Part shown: positions 33,442 to 42,777 of the stretch, in pieces
Numbering within the stretch: position 1 is the first letter of the stretch
Layout of the letters: every line of letters starts with the position of its first letter
From: an uncultured Lachnospiraceae bacterium
Lineage (GTDB): Bacteria; Bacillota; Clostridia; Lachnospirales; Lachnospiraceae
NCBI GenBank assembly: GCA_900315735.1
Contig: ONAD01000002.1
Coordinates: forward strand, 75,060-139,059
Reading direction: 5' to 3'
DNA length: 64,000 nucleotides
The notes under the pieces: model-generated
What the model was told of the DNA's origin: nothing
Seen by the model: only the letters and a program-made list of their open reading frames with translations
The model's database searches: none
Position numbers and translations under genes: made by a program

Positions 33442-35537
33442 TTACAAATGTTTCTTTTTACGATAGTATACTGAACCAGCAAAAATAATTTCTGATACAA
33501 CCAGCCATGCTGCCCACACCCAAAGATTATTATAATCCCCAGTCTTCGGAGCTTTATTAGTTGTCTGTGTTGTATTATTTTGAGTCGTAGGCTGTGTATC
33601 TGAGTTTGTATCCGTACCTTGATTCTTATTGTCTGGATTCGGGTTTACACTTGCCTGGATTGTAAACGTAGTATTTGCCGAGCCATCTGTCCACAATATT
33701 TCCAGGTTATGTGTTCCAGTAGAAAGTGTATTCAAGTAAGAGGATTTCAAAGTAACAACCGTTGAACCGGACTTCACATCATAATTCTCTTTTCCAATCA
33801 GAACACCATCTACTTTGATTCCAGTAAATTTAGAAAACTCGCCATTTCCCCGAATCGTAAGGCTATTACCACTCTGTAGAACATAGCTGCTTCCTGCGCC
33901 TTCTGTGATGCTATAGGAAGTCTGGGTTTCTTCTATTGGAATCTCTACTGCTGTTTTTGCGTAATTACAAACGGTACACTGTTCATGCTTAGAACCTTTT
34001 TCTGTAGCTGTAGCCGCCTTATCAATTATCCAGGTGAAGCTATGTTTGGACTGATTCAATTTTTTGCCCATTCGCAGGTATTCCAATGATTATTTGCATC
34101 TGAATGCCACCCGGAATGGTCTACCGTATGGTCTGCTAACTTTGCAATCACAACATCCGCAGTCGCAATCATATTCGTTCCATTCGCATCACTGAAATAA
34201 CCACCGCAGTTTGTACAAATCCAATATTTTATATTTCCCTCTGCCAGATGGGTTGCTTCTTTCTTATCAACTTTAGACAGCGTATGACCGCCAAGATAAC
34301 TGCCGCAGATATTGGAAAGTAGAGATTTTGTATCCACTGCCATAATCTGGTTTGAACCAGGTGTTCCACTATCCTCACCCACACCATTGAGTGCCGGGTT
34401 CTTTTCATTATCAAAAGCGCAGCCTGCGGTGGTGCCATCATCATCATATCCGATGAATCCGCCCGGCGCAATCGATGGATGTGAACTTGTCACAGTGCCT
34501 GCCGTATTACTGTTCTGAATATTTCCACCTATATTTGTGCCACAAAAGCCACCGGTTTTCGGTTTCCAGCCCGTAACCGTACTCGTTACATTACTATAGG
34601 AAACACTGTCACTGACTGTTCCTTTTTCCAGATATCCGATAAAACCACCGGTATTCCAGTCATTTGCTTCAACATCGCCGTAAGACGCACAATGATCTAC
34701 TTCCGTACTTTCGTCAACCATAAATATACATCCGGCAAAACCGCCGGTTGACCATCCTCCAGTCACATTGCCTTTTGCAGTACAGTTTTTGTAGGAGCCC
34801 TGGAAAATATTTCCAATGAATCCGCCGCTGGTGGACCTTCCTGTCACAGTAACATCTGCGGAACAATCCGAAACATGGGCGCGACTCGCTGTACCAATCA
34901 GCCCGCCGGCATACATCTTGGAATCTACCTGTCCAGTTCCCTGACAGTTTTCCACTCCAATAAAGGTAGCACTGGAACCACCCATTGTTGTTAGTTCGCC
35001 TACCAGCACTCCGGCACCGTAAATATCCGGACTGGCACTTGCATCTGTGCCATATCCGGCATAGATTGTGGCATTTTCAATACGAAAATTTTTCAGTACC
35101 GTTTCGTCAGATACAGCCACTACGACACCAAACAATCCTGCACAGACATTATTTCCCCGTTCATCCACATATAAGCCCGTAATGACCTGGTTATTTCCAT
35201 CGAAGTATCCCGAAAAAGATTTAGCACTCGCATTTCCATAGCCGATAGGAACCCATCTTTTCCCGCTTAAATCAATCGGAGCCGTCAATTTAAAATACTC
35301 ACCGGAATGCGTTTGCCCAGGTACTCCTGAATTCACTTCTGCCGCCAGTTTGGCAAGCTGCTCCGCCGTAGCAATCTGATATGGATCTGCCTTTGTACCG
35401 CTTCCGCCAGCAAAATCAGCTGCAGCGAAATCCGTCCATTTCTCTGTTGTAACATCCGCCCGGGCAGATGTCGGTGTCAGTGTAAATACCATACAGATTA
35501 TCAGTATCAGACCTAGTAACTTTTTCCTTTTTTCCAT
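33442..35537 (-). pseudogene. GLUG-repeat surface protein, broken by a frameshift
   Basis: Two overlapping frames make one protein of about 697 residues. The first part (start 35537, AAAGGAAG upstream) has a signal peptide (LLGLILIICMVFTLTPTSARA) and about six GLUG-type repeats (GGFIGNIFQGSYKNCTAKG). A Cys-rich segment then ends early as CEWAKN at 34056. In the other frame the sequence resumes as GKKLNQSKHSFTWIIDKAAT. An immunoglobulin-like stretch (SLTIRGNGEFSKFTGIKVDG), a Gln/Asn/Thr linker and a sorting-like end follow: APKTGD, a membrane segment and YYRKKKHL. Restoring one C on the minus strand near 34069 gives the expected CECGKK. So either the gene is inactivated or one base was lost in sequencing. 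It would be a wall-attached adhesin-like protein. Confidence 0.82.
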
Positions 35538-35741
35538 AATTCTTCCTTTCCCTTTCATAAATTCCCGTAATCTTCAAACCGGCAAAATTAAGGCTTTCAG
35601 ATGGCTGTTCTGCCCTTTTAGATATTCACAGGGTATTAGCCGGATTGTGTGTATTATTTTTTATAGTTATAAAATGAAACTGCCATCTCTTAACTTCTAT
35701 TTTACCAATTTCAACTTTTTTTAACATGCCCGTTTGAACGC

Positions 35742-35818
35742 AAAAAAGTGCCTGTTTCTATATTATGTCATTTATATGTACGGTAAACGTTACACAATAA
35801 CATATACAAAAACAGGCA
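35742..35818 (-). terminator. Terminator of the acidic orphan gene
   Basis: TGCCTGTTT (35749-35757) faces AAACAGGCA (35810-35818), with further imperfect pairing inside. Read leftward the hairpin is followed by CTTTTTTG. It lies 38 bases past the stop of the gene at 35857-36744. I see nothing else in the 319-base gap 35538-35856. Confidence 0.7.
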
Positions 35819-35856
35819 TTAAAAATCCTTAAGCTAACAATTTTACTGTATTTAAT

Positions 35857-36744
35857 CTATAATTCCGGAATCGGAAATAGTTCTTCCGGAGTACCAAAGT
35901 GGGCACCCAGAGGGTTCATATATTTTGTCCACTGAATCTTCGTCTCGTCAATGTACATATTTTCCTCATCACCAATGCCATAGTTTGGAATGCCGTTATT
36001 AGTGCCCTCTAAGAAGTCTTTAAAAGCATCTACATCAAGGTCACCGTTCAGATAATCCATCCAGAAATTGTCATGGGCTGCAAATAAAAGATTGTCCATT
36101 CGTGGAGAAGCCCAGCCTAAGAAATCACGGGCAGCCTCATACTGGGAATCGTCTTCAAATTCAATTTCCCATTCGTAAGTATCAGACCCGTTTTTGATGC
36201 AGCGGATACCTTTTTCATCCATGGCAACCATATATAATACATCTTCCGCATCTTCGTCAGATTCATTTGTGGCATCTGTCGGAAACGTAACCTTAAGGGT
36301 ATCGGATAAAAGCATATCGATAAGAGGCTGGGCTGGTGTATCATTTACAATGCTTTTCTTTGCTGTCTCTGCCATTTCCTTATCCTTAACTTCTTCTTCC
36401 TCTTCAATAGCTTCCTGTAAAGCTTCTTCCGCTTTATCAAAGGAGTCTAACAGCTTGTCCCATTCCTTCATGCTGAAAGACTGACCACCGATTTGAAAGC
36501 TCTCTTCGGTTTCACCATTTTTCATTTTGTTATAAATATTTTCTTTCCATTTTGCAATTTCTTCAGCCGGATTTACCGTAGCTGCAGAATCCTCATCCTC
36601 ATTCATTTCAGAAAGCTTTTTCTGCACAAGCTGTTGAAAATGAGTCAGCCATTCGTTATCCTCGGTATTGTTATCCGAGTCAGTGGACAGGAAACTGAGG
36701 TAGTCCATTGGGGAGTTGTTGTTCCATATTGAGTTAATTGCCAT
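35857..36744 (-). CDS. Acidic protein of unknown function
   Basis: The product is 295 residues and I recognise no family. It is soluble, with no signal peptide or membrane segment, and very acidic. A run of Glu-rich helix lies near residues 110-130 (EEALQEAIEEEEEVKDKEMA). The C-terminal half is richer in aromatics (AARDFLGWASPRMDNLLFAA, NFWMDYLNGDLDVDAFKDFL). The first 13 residues, MAINSIWNNNSPM, are Asn-rich. AAAGGAG lies 6 bases before the ATG. Upstream, ending 25 bases before the start codon, is the 509-bp palindrome 36769-37277. The gene has its own terminator, so it forms a single-gene unit together with that leader. Confidence 0.8.
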   Translation of the reverse strand: MAINSIWNNNSPMDYLSFLSTDSDNNTEDNEWLTHFQQLVQKKLSEMNEDEDSAATVNPAEEIAKWKENIYNKMKNGETEESFQIGGQSFSMKEWDKLLDSFDKAEEALQEAIEEEEEVKDKEMAETAKKSIVNDTPAQPLIDMLLSDTLKVTFPTDATNESDEDAEDVLYMVAMDEKGIRCIKNGSDTYEWEIEFEDDSQYEAARDFLGWASPRMDNLLFAAHDNFWMDYLNGDLDVDAFKDFLEGTNNGIPNYGIGDEENMYIDETKIQWTKYMNPLGAHFGTPEELFPIPEL

Positions 36745-36768
36745 AAGAGCTCCTTTCAGAAGTTGTTG

Positions 36769-37277
36769 TCTGGTGATTGCAAAAGCATATTTGTAACTTG
36801 TAAAGATTTCAGGGATTCAAAGTGCATTCTGGGTTTATCTGGTGTAAAATGCCAGCAGTTCTTAGGTACATGTTTTTCTTGCTGTCAGGCTGTCTTTCCG
36901 TTGCTTTGACACAATCGCAGTACTGTCCGTCGGGTACGGATGCGGATAAAGCCTGCAAGGGGCACTAAGAATTTCGGCAGGATAATCTTTTGTCTGGCAA
37001 TCGGCGCAAATTCACATCCGTGTTCATATGCGCCTCGCCGGCACTTCCCTGTGCCGGCGTTGCCTGTTGCCGGACGAAATTCCAAGTGCCCCTAACAGCC
37101 TTTAAGATGCATCCGCACTTCGACGAACAGTCCTGTGATTTGTCAAACATTGGAAAGACCGACTTAATAAACAAAAGAAAAACATGTATCTTAGAGCTGC
37201 GGTATTTTATGTCAAAACCCAGATACACTTTGAATATCCTGATAAATTTACAATCCATACATTTTTGCAATCACCAG
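36769..37277. repeat. Long imperfect palindrome, copy 2 (509 bp), with structured core 36958-37093
   Basis: The outer ends are TCTGGTGATTGCAAAA (from 36769) and its inverse ending at 37277. Inward, the arms keep pairing with gaps and mismatches: ATTCAAAGTG facing its inverse, TACATGTTTTTCTT facing its inverse near 37170-37185, GTCTTTCC near 36892 facing GGAAAGAC. The core is bounded by AGGGGCACT (36958) and AGTGCCCCT (to 37093). The core matches copy 1 closely (about 85 percent by eye), while the outer arms are unrelated to those of copy 1. It occupies most of the 694-base gap 36745-37438. Nothing else recognisable lies in that gap except the ribosome sites. Confidence 0.85.
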
Positions 37278-37438
37278 AAAAAAATAAAGACACTTTATCT
37301 CAATCAATCCCTTGAAATAAAATGCCATCCATGTAATAACTATATCGACCACTCGATTTAAATACATTAGAGGAAAATGTTGATTTCTTCAAAAAATGCA
37401 GGTAGGATAGAAGAAAAGGAGTAGGAGGACGGGGCAGT

Positions 37439-38272
37439 ATGGGAAAAATCATTTTTCTGGATGTTGACGGAACCTTAGTGGATTATGAGAATCATTTGCC
37501 GGAATCTGCAGTTCTTGCAGTGCGAAAAGCAAGAGAAAATGGGCATAGAGTGTATATCTGCACCGGAAGAAGTAAAGCAGAGGTCTATGAGAATATCTGG
37601 GAAATCGGACTGGATGGAATGATAGGCGGAAACGGAAGTTATGTGGAAGACCATGGACATGTGGTTATGCACCAGATGATTACGCCGGAGCAGTGCCGCC
37701 ATATTGTGGACTGGTTAAAGGAGCGCGGACTGGAATTTTATCTGGAAAGTAATGCAGGACTGTTTGCAAGTGCCGGATTTGAAGAGGCAGGAGAACCTGT
37801 GATTCAGGAATATTCCAGGCGGAAAGGCAAAGAGGGCGCAGATAAAATAAAGGTACGGGATGCATTTCCGGAAATGATTTTTGATGGAGAGCTGTACCGG
37901 GATGATGTAAATAAAGTAAGCTTTATCTTAAATCAGTATCAGGATTATAAAGATGCCGTGACCGAATTTTCGGATTTGCAGGCTGGAACCTGGGGCGGAG
38001 CCGGTGAAATTGCATTGTTTGGAGATTTAGGCGTAAAAAATATTACCAAAGGCAATGCCATTGCACATCTGTTAGAATATCTTCATGCCAATGTGGCAGA
38101 TACCATAGCTTTTGGGGATGCCAAAGTGGATATTCCTATGTTAGAATACTGTGGCTATGGTGTTGCCATGGGAAGCGGCGGAGATGAGATAAAGACTATG
38201 GCAGATTATGTCACCGGGGATGTGGATAAGAATGGATTGTATGATGCATTTGAAAAATTGGGGTTGCTATGA
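37439..38272 (+). CDS. HAD superfamily hydrolase, Cof type
   Basis: The product is 277 residues. Motif I is FLDVDGTLVD (residues 5-14), motif II is CTGRS, and the late motif is AFGDAKVDIPMLEYCGYGVAMG. The large C2-type cap lies between, as in Cof/YbiV-like phosphatases of sugar phosphates and cofactors. GTAGGAGG precedes the ATG by 11 bases. Its stop overlaps the start of the lipoprotein gene by 4 bases, so the two are co-translated. The physiological substrate is not readable. Confidence 0.93.
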   Translation: MGKIIFLDVDGTLVDYENHLPESAVLAVRKARENGHRVYICTGRSKAEVYENIWEIGLDGMIGGNGSYVEDHGHVVMHQMITPEQCRHIVDWLKERGLEFYLESNAGLFASAGFEEAGEPVIQEYSRRKGKEGADKIKVRDAFPEMIFDGELYRDDVNKVSFILNQYQDYKDAVTEFSDLQAGTWGGAGEIALFGDLGVKNITKGNAIAHLLEYLHANVADTIAFGDAKVDIPMLEYCGYGVAMGSGGDEIKTMADYVTGDVDKNGLYDAFEKLGLL

Positions 38273-39150
38273 AGAAAAATATTGGTATATTTTTAGTGAT
38301 GTGTATCATGTTGACTGCGTGTAAAAATGATAAGTTTCCTTATGATGATGAACTGGATGATTCGGAAAAGAATGAAATAAGTACAGAGTATGACTCGTTA
38401 ATTGACAGAAAAATTGCCAATACAAAAGATGAAAAAATAAATATCGGCTATGATGAAGCACTTTCTGAGTATGAAGGGTATCTTGATAATGTAAAATTAT
38501 TTGAGGAAGACTATAAAAATCAGGATTACGATGGAGATGGAAAAACAGATCGTATTTTCCAGTATTTCAGAAATGATAATAAGAAAGTATATACGATTTG
38601 CTTTGGAAATGGTGACCACCTTGAACTGGGAGCATTTGATGATACATTTCTCGGTCTTGAAGTATGGGGAGCGGATATTACCGGAGACGGGAAAAATGAG
38701 ATTGTCTTTTGTGGAGAGCATACAGGAAATACATGGATACAGAGTGGAAGTGAAATTGCAATCTGGAGAAAAGATGGCAGTGAGTACACAAGAATGAATC
38801 TGCCGGGAAAACAAACCGGAATACAATATTCTGCAGGATATGATATTTATATTGAAAAGACAGAACAGGAAGATATAATTTTAGTTACCTGTCCTGAATT
38901 GGGCTTGGAAGAGGAATATGTTCTGCCTGAAAATCAAAGAGAAGAATTTGATAGTTGTTATAAAGACTTAAAAGTTGGAGAAAGGATATTGAGTTCTTCA
39001 AAAGCATGGAAAATAGCAGTGGATGGAGATGATATATTTTTATATGAAGCGTTTTTAGACAGACAGACTGCAGCAGTTAAGATAAAAATGCAATGGAAAG
39101 AAAATAAATTTGAAGTAATAGATACAGAAATTTTAGAAGAATATTTATAA
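38269..39150 (+). CDS. Lipoprotein of unknown function with FG-GAP-like motif
   Basis: The product is 293 residues. Signal peptide MKKNIGIFLVMCIMLTAC ends in a lipobox with cysteine 18. The mature part has two calcium-loop-like stretches, DYDGDGKTDRIFQYF and DITGDGKNEIVFCGEH, which resemble VCBS/FG-GAP repeats and suggest a beta-propeller-like or calcium-binding fold. It is more AT-rich than the HAD gene with which it overlaps (ATGA). It should be anchored on the outer face of the membrane. No function is known to me. Confidence 0.82.
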   Translation: MKKNIGIFLVMCIMLTACKNDKFPYDDELDDSEKNEISTEYDSLIDRKIANTKDEKINIGYDEALSEYEGYLDNVKLFEEDYKNQDYDGDGKTDRIFQYFRNDNKKVYTICFGNGDHLELGAFDDTFLGLEVWGADITGDGKNEIVFCGEHTGNTWIQSGSEIAIWRKDGSEYTRMNLPGKQTGIQYSAGYDIYIEKTEQEDIILVTCPELGLEEEYVLPENQREEFDSCYKDLKVGERILSSSKAWKIAVDGDDIFLYEAFLDRQTAAVKIKMQWKENKFEVIDTEILEEYL

Positions 39151-39270
39151 TGCATAAACAATGGCTGAAATGCAATCGCACAGGGTTGTTTTCTCCTTGG
39201 TGTTTTTAATTGCCTGCATTAGGGAAGCAGCAAGCAGATAAAATAAGTAAAGAAAGTTTAGGAGGACAAA

Positions 39271-40902
39271 ATGAGTAATAACGTAACAGAAAAGAAATGG
39301 TGGCAAAGTGCAGTAGTATATCAGATTTACCCAAAAAGTTTTCAGGACAGTAATGGAGACGGAGTCGGTGATTTAAGAGGAATTATGGAACGGCTGGAGT
39401 ACCTTGGAAAGCTTGGTATTGATGCAATCTGGTTATCACCGGTCTGCAAATCCCCGCAGGCGGACAATGGCTATGACATTTCCGATTATCAGGATATTGA
39501 CCCGATGTTCGGCAGTGTGGAAGATATGGAAGCTTTAATTAAAGAAGCAAAGAAATACAACATCCGCATCATTATGGATCTGGTTTTAAATCATACCTCC
39601 AATAAACACAGATGGTTTGAGGAAGCAAAGAAGAGTAAGGACAACCCATATCATGATTACTATGTGTGGAGAGATGGGGAAGAAGGCGTAGAGCCAAACG
39701 ATATGAAAGCCGTTTTCGGTGGAAGTGCATGGGAATGGGTACCGGAAATAAAGCAGTATTATTTCCATCAGTTTTTGCCGGAACAGCCGGATTTGAACTG
39801 GGAAAATCCGCAGGTGCGAAAAGAAATATATGACATGATTTTATGGTGGATGGAAAAAGGAGTTGGCGGCTTCCGACTGGACGTAATCGACCAGATTGCA
39901 AAAGAGCCGGATAAGAAAATTACCATTAACGGTCCAAGACTTCATGAGTATTTCCGTGAAATGAGCAAAGAAACTTTCCAGAAGGGAGATTTGATTACCG
40001 TAGGAGAAGCCTGGGGTGCAGACCCGGAGCGGGCAAAGCTTTACAGTAATCCGGATGGAAGTGAATTTTCCATGGTATTCCAGTTTGAGCACATCGGGCT
40101 GGACCAGCAGGAAGGCAAGGATAAATGGGATCTGGCACCGCTGCCATTCTTAAAGTTAAAACAGATTATGAACCGTTGGCAGACAGAGCTTTATAACTGT
40201 GGCTGGAACAGCCTTTTCTGGAACAACCACGATTTGCCGCGTATCGTATCCCGCTGGGGCAATGATAAGGAGTACCGGGTAGAGTCTGCAAAAATGCTGG
40301 CAATTTTATTACATGGAATGCAGGGAACTCCATATATTTTCGAGGGTGAAGAGCTGGGCATGACAAATGTCCGCTATAATATCGAGGATTACCGGGATGT
40401 TGAAATCCAGAATGTATACAAGGAGCGTATCGCAGCAGGCTATGATAAGGAAGATGTTATGAATTCCATTTATGCCAAGGGACGTGATAATGCCAGAACA
40501 CCAATGCAGTGGGATGATACAGAAAATGCCGGATTTACAACAGGCACACCTTGGATAAAAGTAAATGACAACTATAAAACCATCAATGCCAAGAGCCAGG
40601 TAGATGACCCGGATTCCATTTTCAACTGCTACCGGAAGCTGGTAAGCTTTAGAAAAGAGTATCCTGTTTTGGTGGACGGCAGCTTCAAATTACTGTTAGC
40701 CGAGGATGAAAATATTTTTGCATATGAGCGTAAAAATGCGGATGAGACACTGCTTGTTGTCTGCAATTTCTACGGCAATACTGTGAAAATGCCTTTGACG
40801 GAAGAGACAGAGGATATGGAGCTTCTCATTTCCAACTATAAAGAGACAGAGGATTCTTCCGTGCTTCGTCCGTATGAAGCAAGAATGTACTATAAAAAAT
40901 AA
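39271..40902 (+). CDS. Alpha-glucosidase (GH13 family 31, oligo-1,6-glucosidase type)
   Basis: The 543-residue cytoplasmic enzyme has WWQSAVVYQIYPKSFQDSNG and DLVLNHTSNKH. The nucleophile aspartate is in GGFRLDVIDQIAKEP, the acid glutamate in TVGEAWGAD, and the third carboxylate in WNNHDLPR. The DVIDQ form after the nucleophile is typical of alpha-1,6-acting or sucrose/isomaltose-acting members. It hydrolyses isomalto-oligosaccharides, sucrose or trehalose phosphate; the sequence does not separate these. AGGAGG precedes the ATG. No sugar transporter gene is adjacent. Confidence 0.93.
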   Translation: MSNNVTEKKWWQSAVVYQIYPKSFQDSNGDGVGDLRGIMERLEYLGKLGIDAIWLSPVCKSPQADNGYDISDYQDIDPMFGSVEDMEALIKEAKKYNIRIIMDLVLNHTSNKHRWFEEAKKSKDNPYHDYYVWRDGEEGVEPNDMKAVFGGSAWEWVPEIKQYYFHQFLPEQPDLNWENPQVRKEIYDMILWWMEKGVGGFRLDVIDQIAKEPDKKITINGPRLHEYFREMSKETFQKGDLITVGEAWGADPERAKLYSNPDGSEFSMVFQFEHIGLDQQEGKDKWDLAPLPFLKLKQIMNRWQTELYNCGWNSLFWNNHDLPRIVSRWGNDKEYRVESAKMLAILLHGMQGTPYIFEGEELGMTNVRYNIEDYRDVEIQNVYKERIAAGYDKEDVMNSIYAKGRDNARTPMQWDDTENAGFTTGTPWIKVNDNYKTINAKSQVDDPDSIFNCYRKLVSFRKEYPVLVDGSFKLLLAEDENIFAYERKNADETLLVVCNFYGNTVKMPLTEETEDMELLISNYKETEDSSVLRPYEARMYYKK

Positions 40903-41041
40903 GAGATTTCCTATGGAAATAAATTCTTTGCATAAATGTTGGAAATCCAACAGTCAGTCACTCCGTTATCTACTATAATATGGATAAACCCACCAAAAAG
41001 GTTTATACAAATCAGATAAAGAAAAGATAAGGAGCACAAAA

Positions 41042-41374
41042 ATGGCAGATTTATTAAAAAATATTTCCAAGAAAGAAGTTTTAAATTTAAAAGAAGAAGT
41101 AGCATATCAGGATGGACAGATTGTAAGTAAGACACTGGCACAGAATGATGCAGTAAGCGTAACCTTATTTTCCTTTGCAAAGGGCGAGGAAATCAGCACA
41201 CACGCTTCCGGCGGAGATGCCTTTGTAACCTGTCTGGATGGAGTTGGAGAAGTAACCATTGATGGTGAGAAATTCCAACTGACGGAAGGACAGTCCATCG
41301 TAATGCCGGCGGGACATCCACATGCCGTATATGGAAAAGAGCAGTTTAAAATGCTTTTAGTCGTAGTATTCTAA
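41042..41374 (+). CDS. Cupin domain protein
   Basis: The product is 110 residues, a single cupin barrel. Motif 1 is degenerate (KGEEISTHASGGDAFVTCLDG, with one His and Glu/Asp replaced). Motif 2 is PAGHPHAVYG. It starts MADLLKNISKKEVLNLKEEV, as in many small Lachnospiraceae cupins of unknown role. AAGGAG precedes the ATG. A TATAAT-like -10 lies near 40975, and a strong terminator follows. Metal binding is likely; no reaction can be assigned. Confidence 0.9.
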   Translation: MADLLKNISKKEVLNLKEEVAYQDGQIVSKTLAQNDAVSVTLFSFAKGEEISTHASGGDAFVTCLDGVGEVTIDGEKFQLTEGQSIVMPAGHPHAVYGKEQFKMLLVVVF

Positions 41375-41395
41375 GAAGAAGTAAGTATTAAAATA

Positions 41396-41455
41396 CCGCC
41401 ACATACATAAGACAAAGCCATCATCAGATGTGCGTATTGCCTGTGTATGTGGCGG
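41396..41455 (+). terminator. Terminator of the cupin gene
   Basis: CCGCCACATACA (41396-41407) pairs perfectly with TGTATGTGGCGG (41444-41455) and is followed by TTTTGTG. The loop is long, about 36 bases. It may also stop leftward transcripts, as AAAAT-type sequence lies on the other side. Confidence 0.65.
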
Positions 41456-41508
41456 TTTTGTGTTGCCAGATGTCCGTAAGAGCTGACGTTATATCAATAA
41501 GACATTGT

Positions 41509-41760
41509 TTAATAATACATCTTTGCAGCCTGTTTCCGTTCCCGGTATTCCTGTGCACTGACCGGTGTAATCATACCGCAGCTTTCGCACATAATGCCAC
41601 GCTGTTTCTGGTGGCTGAAAATCGGAATATAGAAAAGGGTTGCCTGATTTAACTGTCTGCAAAGGGTATGCATGACATTATGCCGGCAGTTTGGGCAGAC
41701 AGAAGTGCCAACCGGGCCTTCCCGTTTAAAAACTGTTCTTGTACCGTAGATAATTACCAT
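41509..41760 (-). CDS. Zinc-ribbon small protein
   Basis: The product is 83 residues. Two CxxC pairs (CPNCRHN and CESCGMI) about 36 residues apart make a zinc ribbon. A hydrophobic patch between them (LFYIPIFSHQKQRGIMC) and a basic C-terminal end (YRERKQAAKMYY) follow the pattern of small Lachnospiraceae zinc-ribbon proteins. The start overlaps the end of the gene upstream by 7 bases, with GGAGG nearby, so the pair is coupled. Function unknown. Confidence 0.82.
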   Translation of the reverse strand: MVIIYGTRTVFKREGPVGTSVCPNCRHNVMHTLCRQLNQATLFYIPIFSHQKQRGIMCESCGMITPVSAQEYRERKQAAKMYY

Positions 41761-42695
41761 GTCATAACACCTCCCTGATGAATATTTGCTTTTAACTGAT
41801 TAAGAACCTGATCAAAATCTTTGCTTTTTCCACTGTGAGCGGCAACCAGAGTACGTTTACCATCTGCAGTTTCCAGTGCAATATAGCTGGTTGTTGTCGG
41901 GTCGCCGTTTAACATGTTACATTTGAAAACGTTCGTAATATCGTCTAAAGGAGTGACATAGAAGCCTTCCTTTGTATTGTTGTAATCCAGTATGAAATGA
42001 TTGGAAACAGCAACGCCAAGTTTTGATGAAAAAATGCGTGGGCTATTGGCAAAATCGGAGTAAATCCGCTGCAGACCGCCATTCTGCTCTAAGAGAGCAA
42101 TCTTTTTCTTAACGGCTTTTTTCTTAGTGCCACCTGCACCGAAAATAATAATACCAAGAATAGCAAATACGGCAGCAAGTACATAAAAGAGAATGCTGTT
42201 TTCAGAGGCTGTGTGTGTGGTGTCCAGATAATGGTCACCAAAGTACTCGTCATAGTTGTAAGTAGTAATGTCCAGTCCGGTATCAGAAAGATAATCCACC
42301 AGATAATGAGCTGCCTGAGGTGGCATGCTGGTGCTTTTTCCCCGGATCGTGTGAGCAGGTAAGCTGTCGAGAACAGTGTCATCTACGTCTACACCATAGA
42401 CCGGAAGGGAAGTTTCTCCCTTGGTAGCAATGATACTCCAGTAACCTTCAGAATCCTCTGCAATATAGAATTCTGTGTGATCTTTTCCATCAGAAGTAAG
42501 CTCCGCAAATGGCCCCATTACATAAGTAACTTCCATTGTTGCGTAACCATCGGTCTGTGCGTCAAACGGATCATAAGCAGTAATCCACATCAGAAGACCG
42601 AAGGCAAGGAAAACGCCACCTAATACAAAGAAAATAATCAGTGCAGCGGTGTTTTTCCCACAGACTTTCAATAAATCCTTTTTAAATTCTTCCAT
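41754..42695 (-). CDS. Membrane protein of unknown function
   Basis: The product is 313 residues with two membrane segments, at about 19-40 (ALIIFFVLGGVFLAFGLLMW) and 170-190 (ILFYVLAAVFAILGIIIFGA). A 130-residue domain lies between them on the outer side. Basic KKKAVKKK marks the inner boundary of the second segment. A C-terminal cytoplasmic domain of about 110 residues with a PH-like look follows (FYVTPLDDITNVFKCNML). GGGAG lies ahead of the ATG. It forms a two-gene unit with the zinc-ribbon protein. I do not recognise a characterised family. Confidence 0.82.
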   Translation of the reverse strand: MEEFKKDLLKVCGKNTAALIIFFVLGGVFLAFGLLMWITAYDPFDAQTDGYATMEVTYVMGPFAELTSDGKDHTEFYIAEDSEGYWSIIATKGETSLPVYGVDVDDTVLDSLPAHTIRGKSTSMPPQAAHYLVDYLSDTGLDITTYNYDEYFGDHYLDTTHTASENSILFYVLAAVFAILGIIIFGAGGTKKKAVKKKIALLEQNGGLQRIYSDFANSPRIFSSKLGVAVSNHFILDYNNTKEGFYVTPLDDITNVFKCNMLNGDPTTTSYIALETADGKRTLVAAHSGKSKDFDQVLNQLKANIHQGGVMTW

Positions 42696-42777
42696 TTTCT
42701 TTTTTCTCCCGTGTATTTTTTTAAACCAATTCTATCATGGCATAAGAGGAAGAATTGTGCAACAGATATAAGGAAGA

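Noticed and set aside
41396-41455. Possible riboswitch between the cupin and zinc-ribbon genes
   Set aside because: It is downstream of both convergent genes, so a terminator is the simpler reading.
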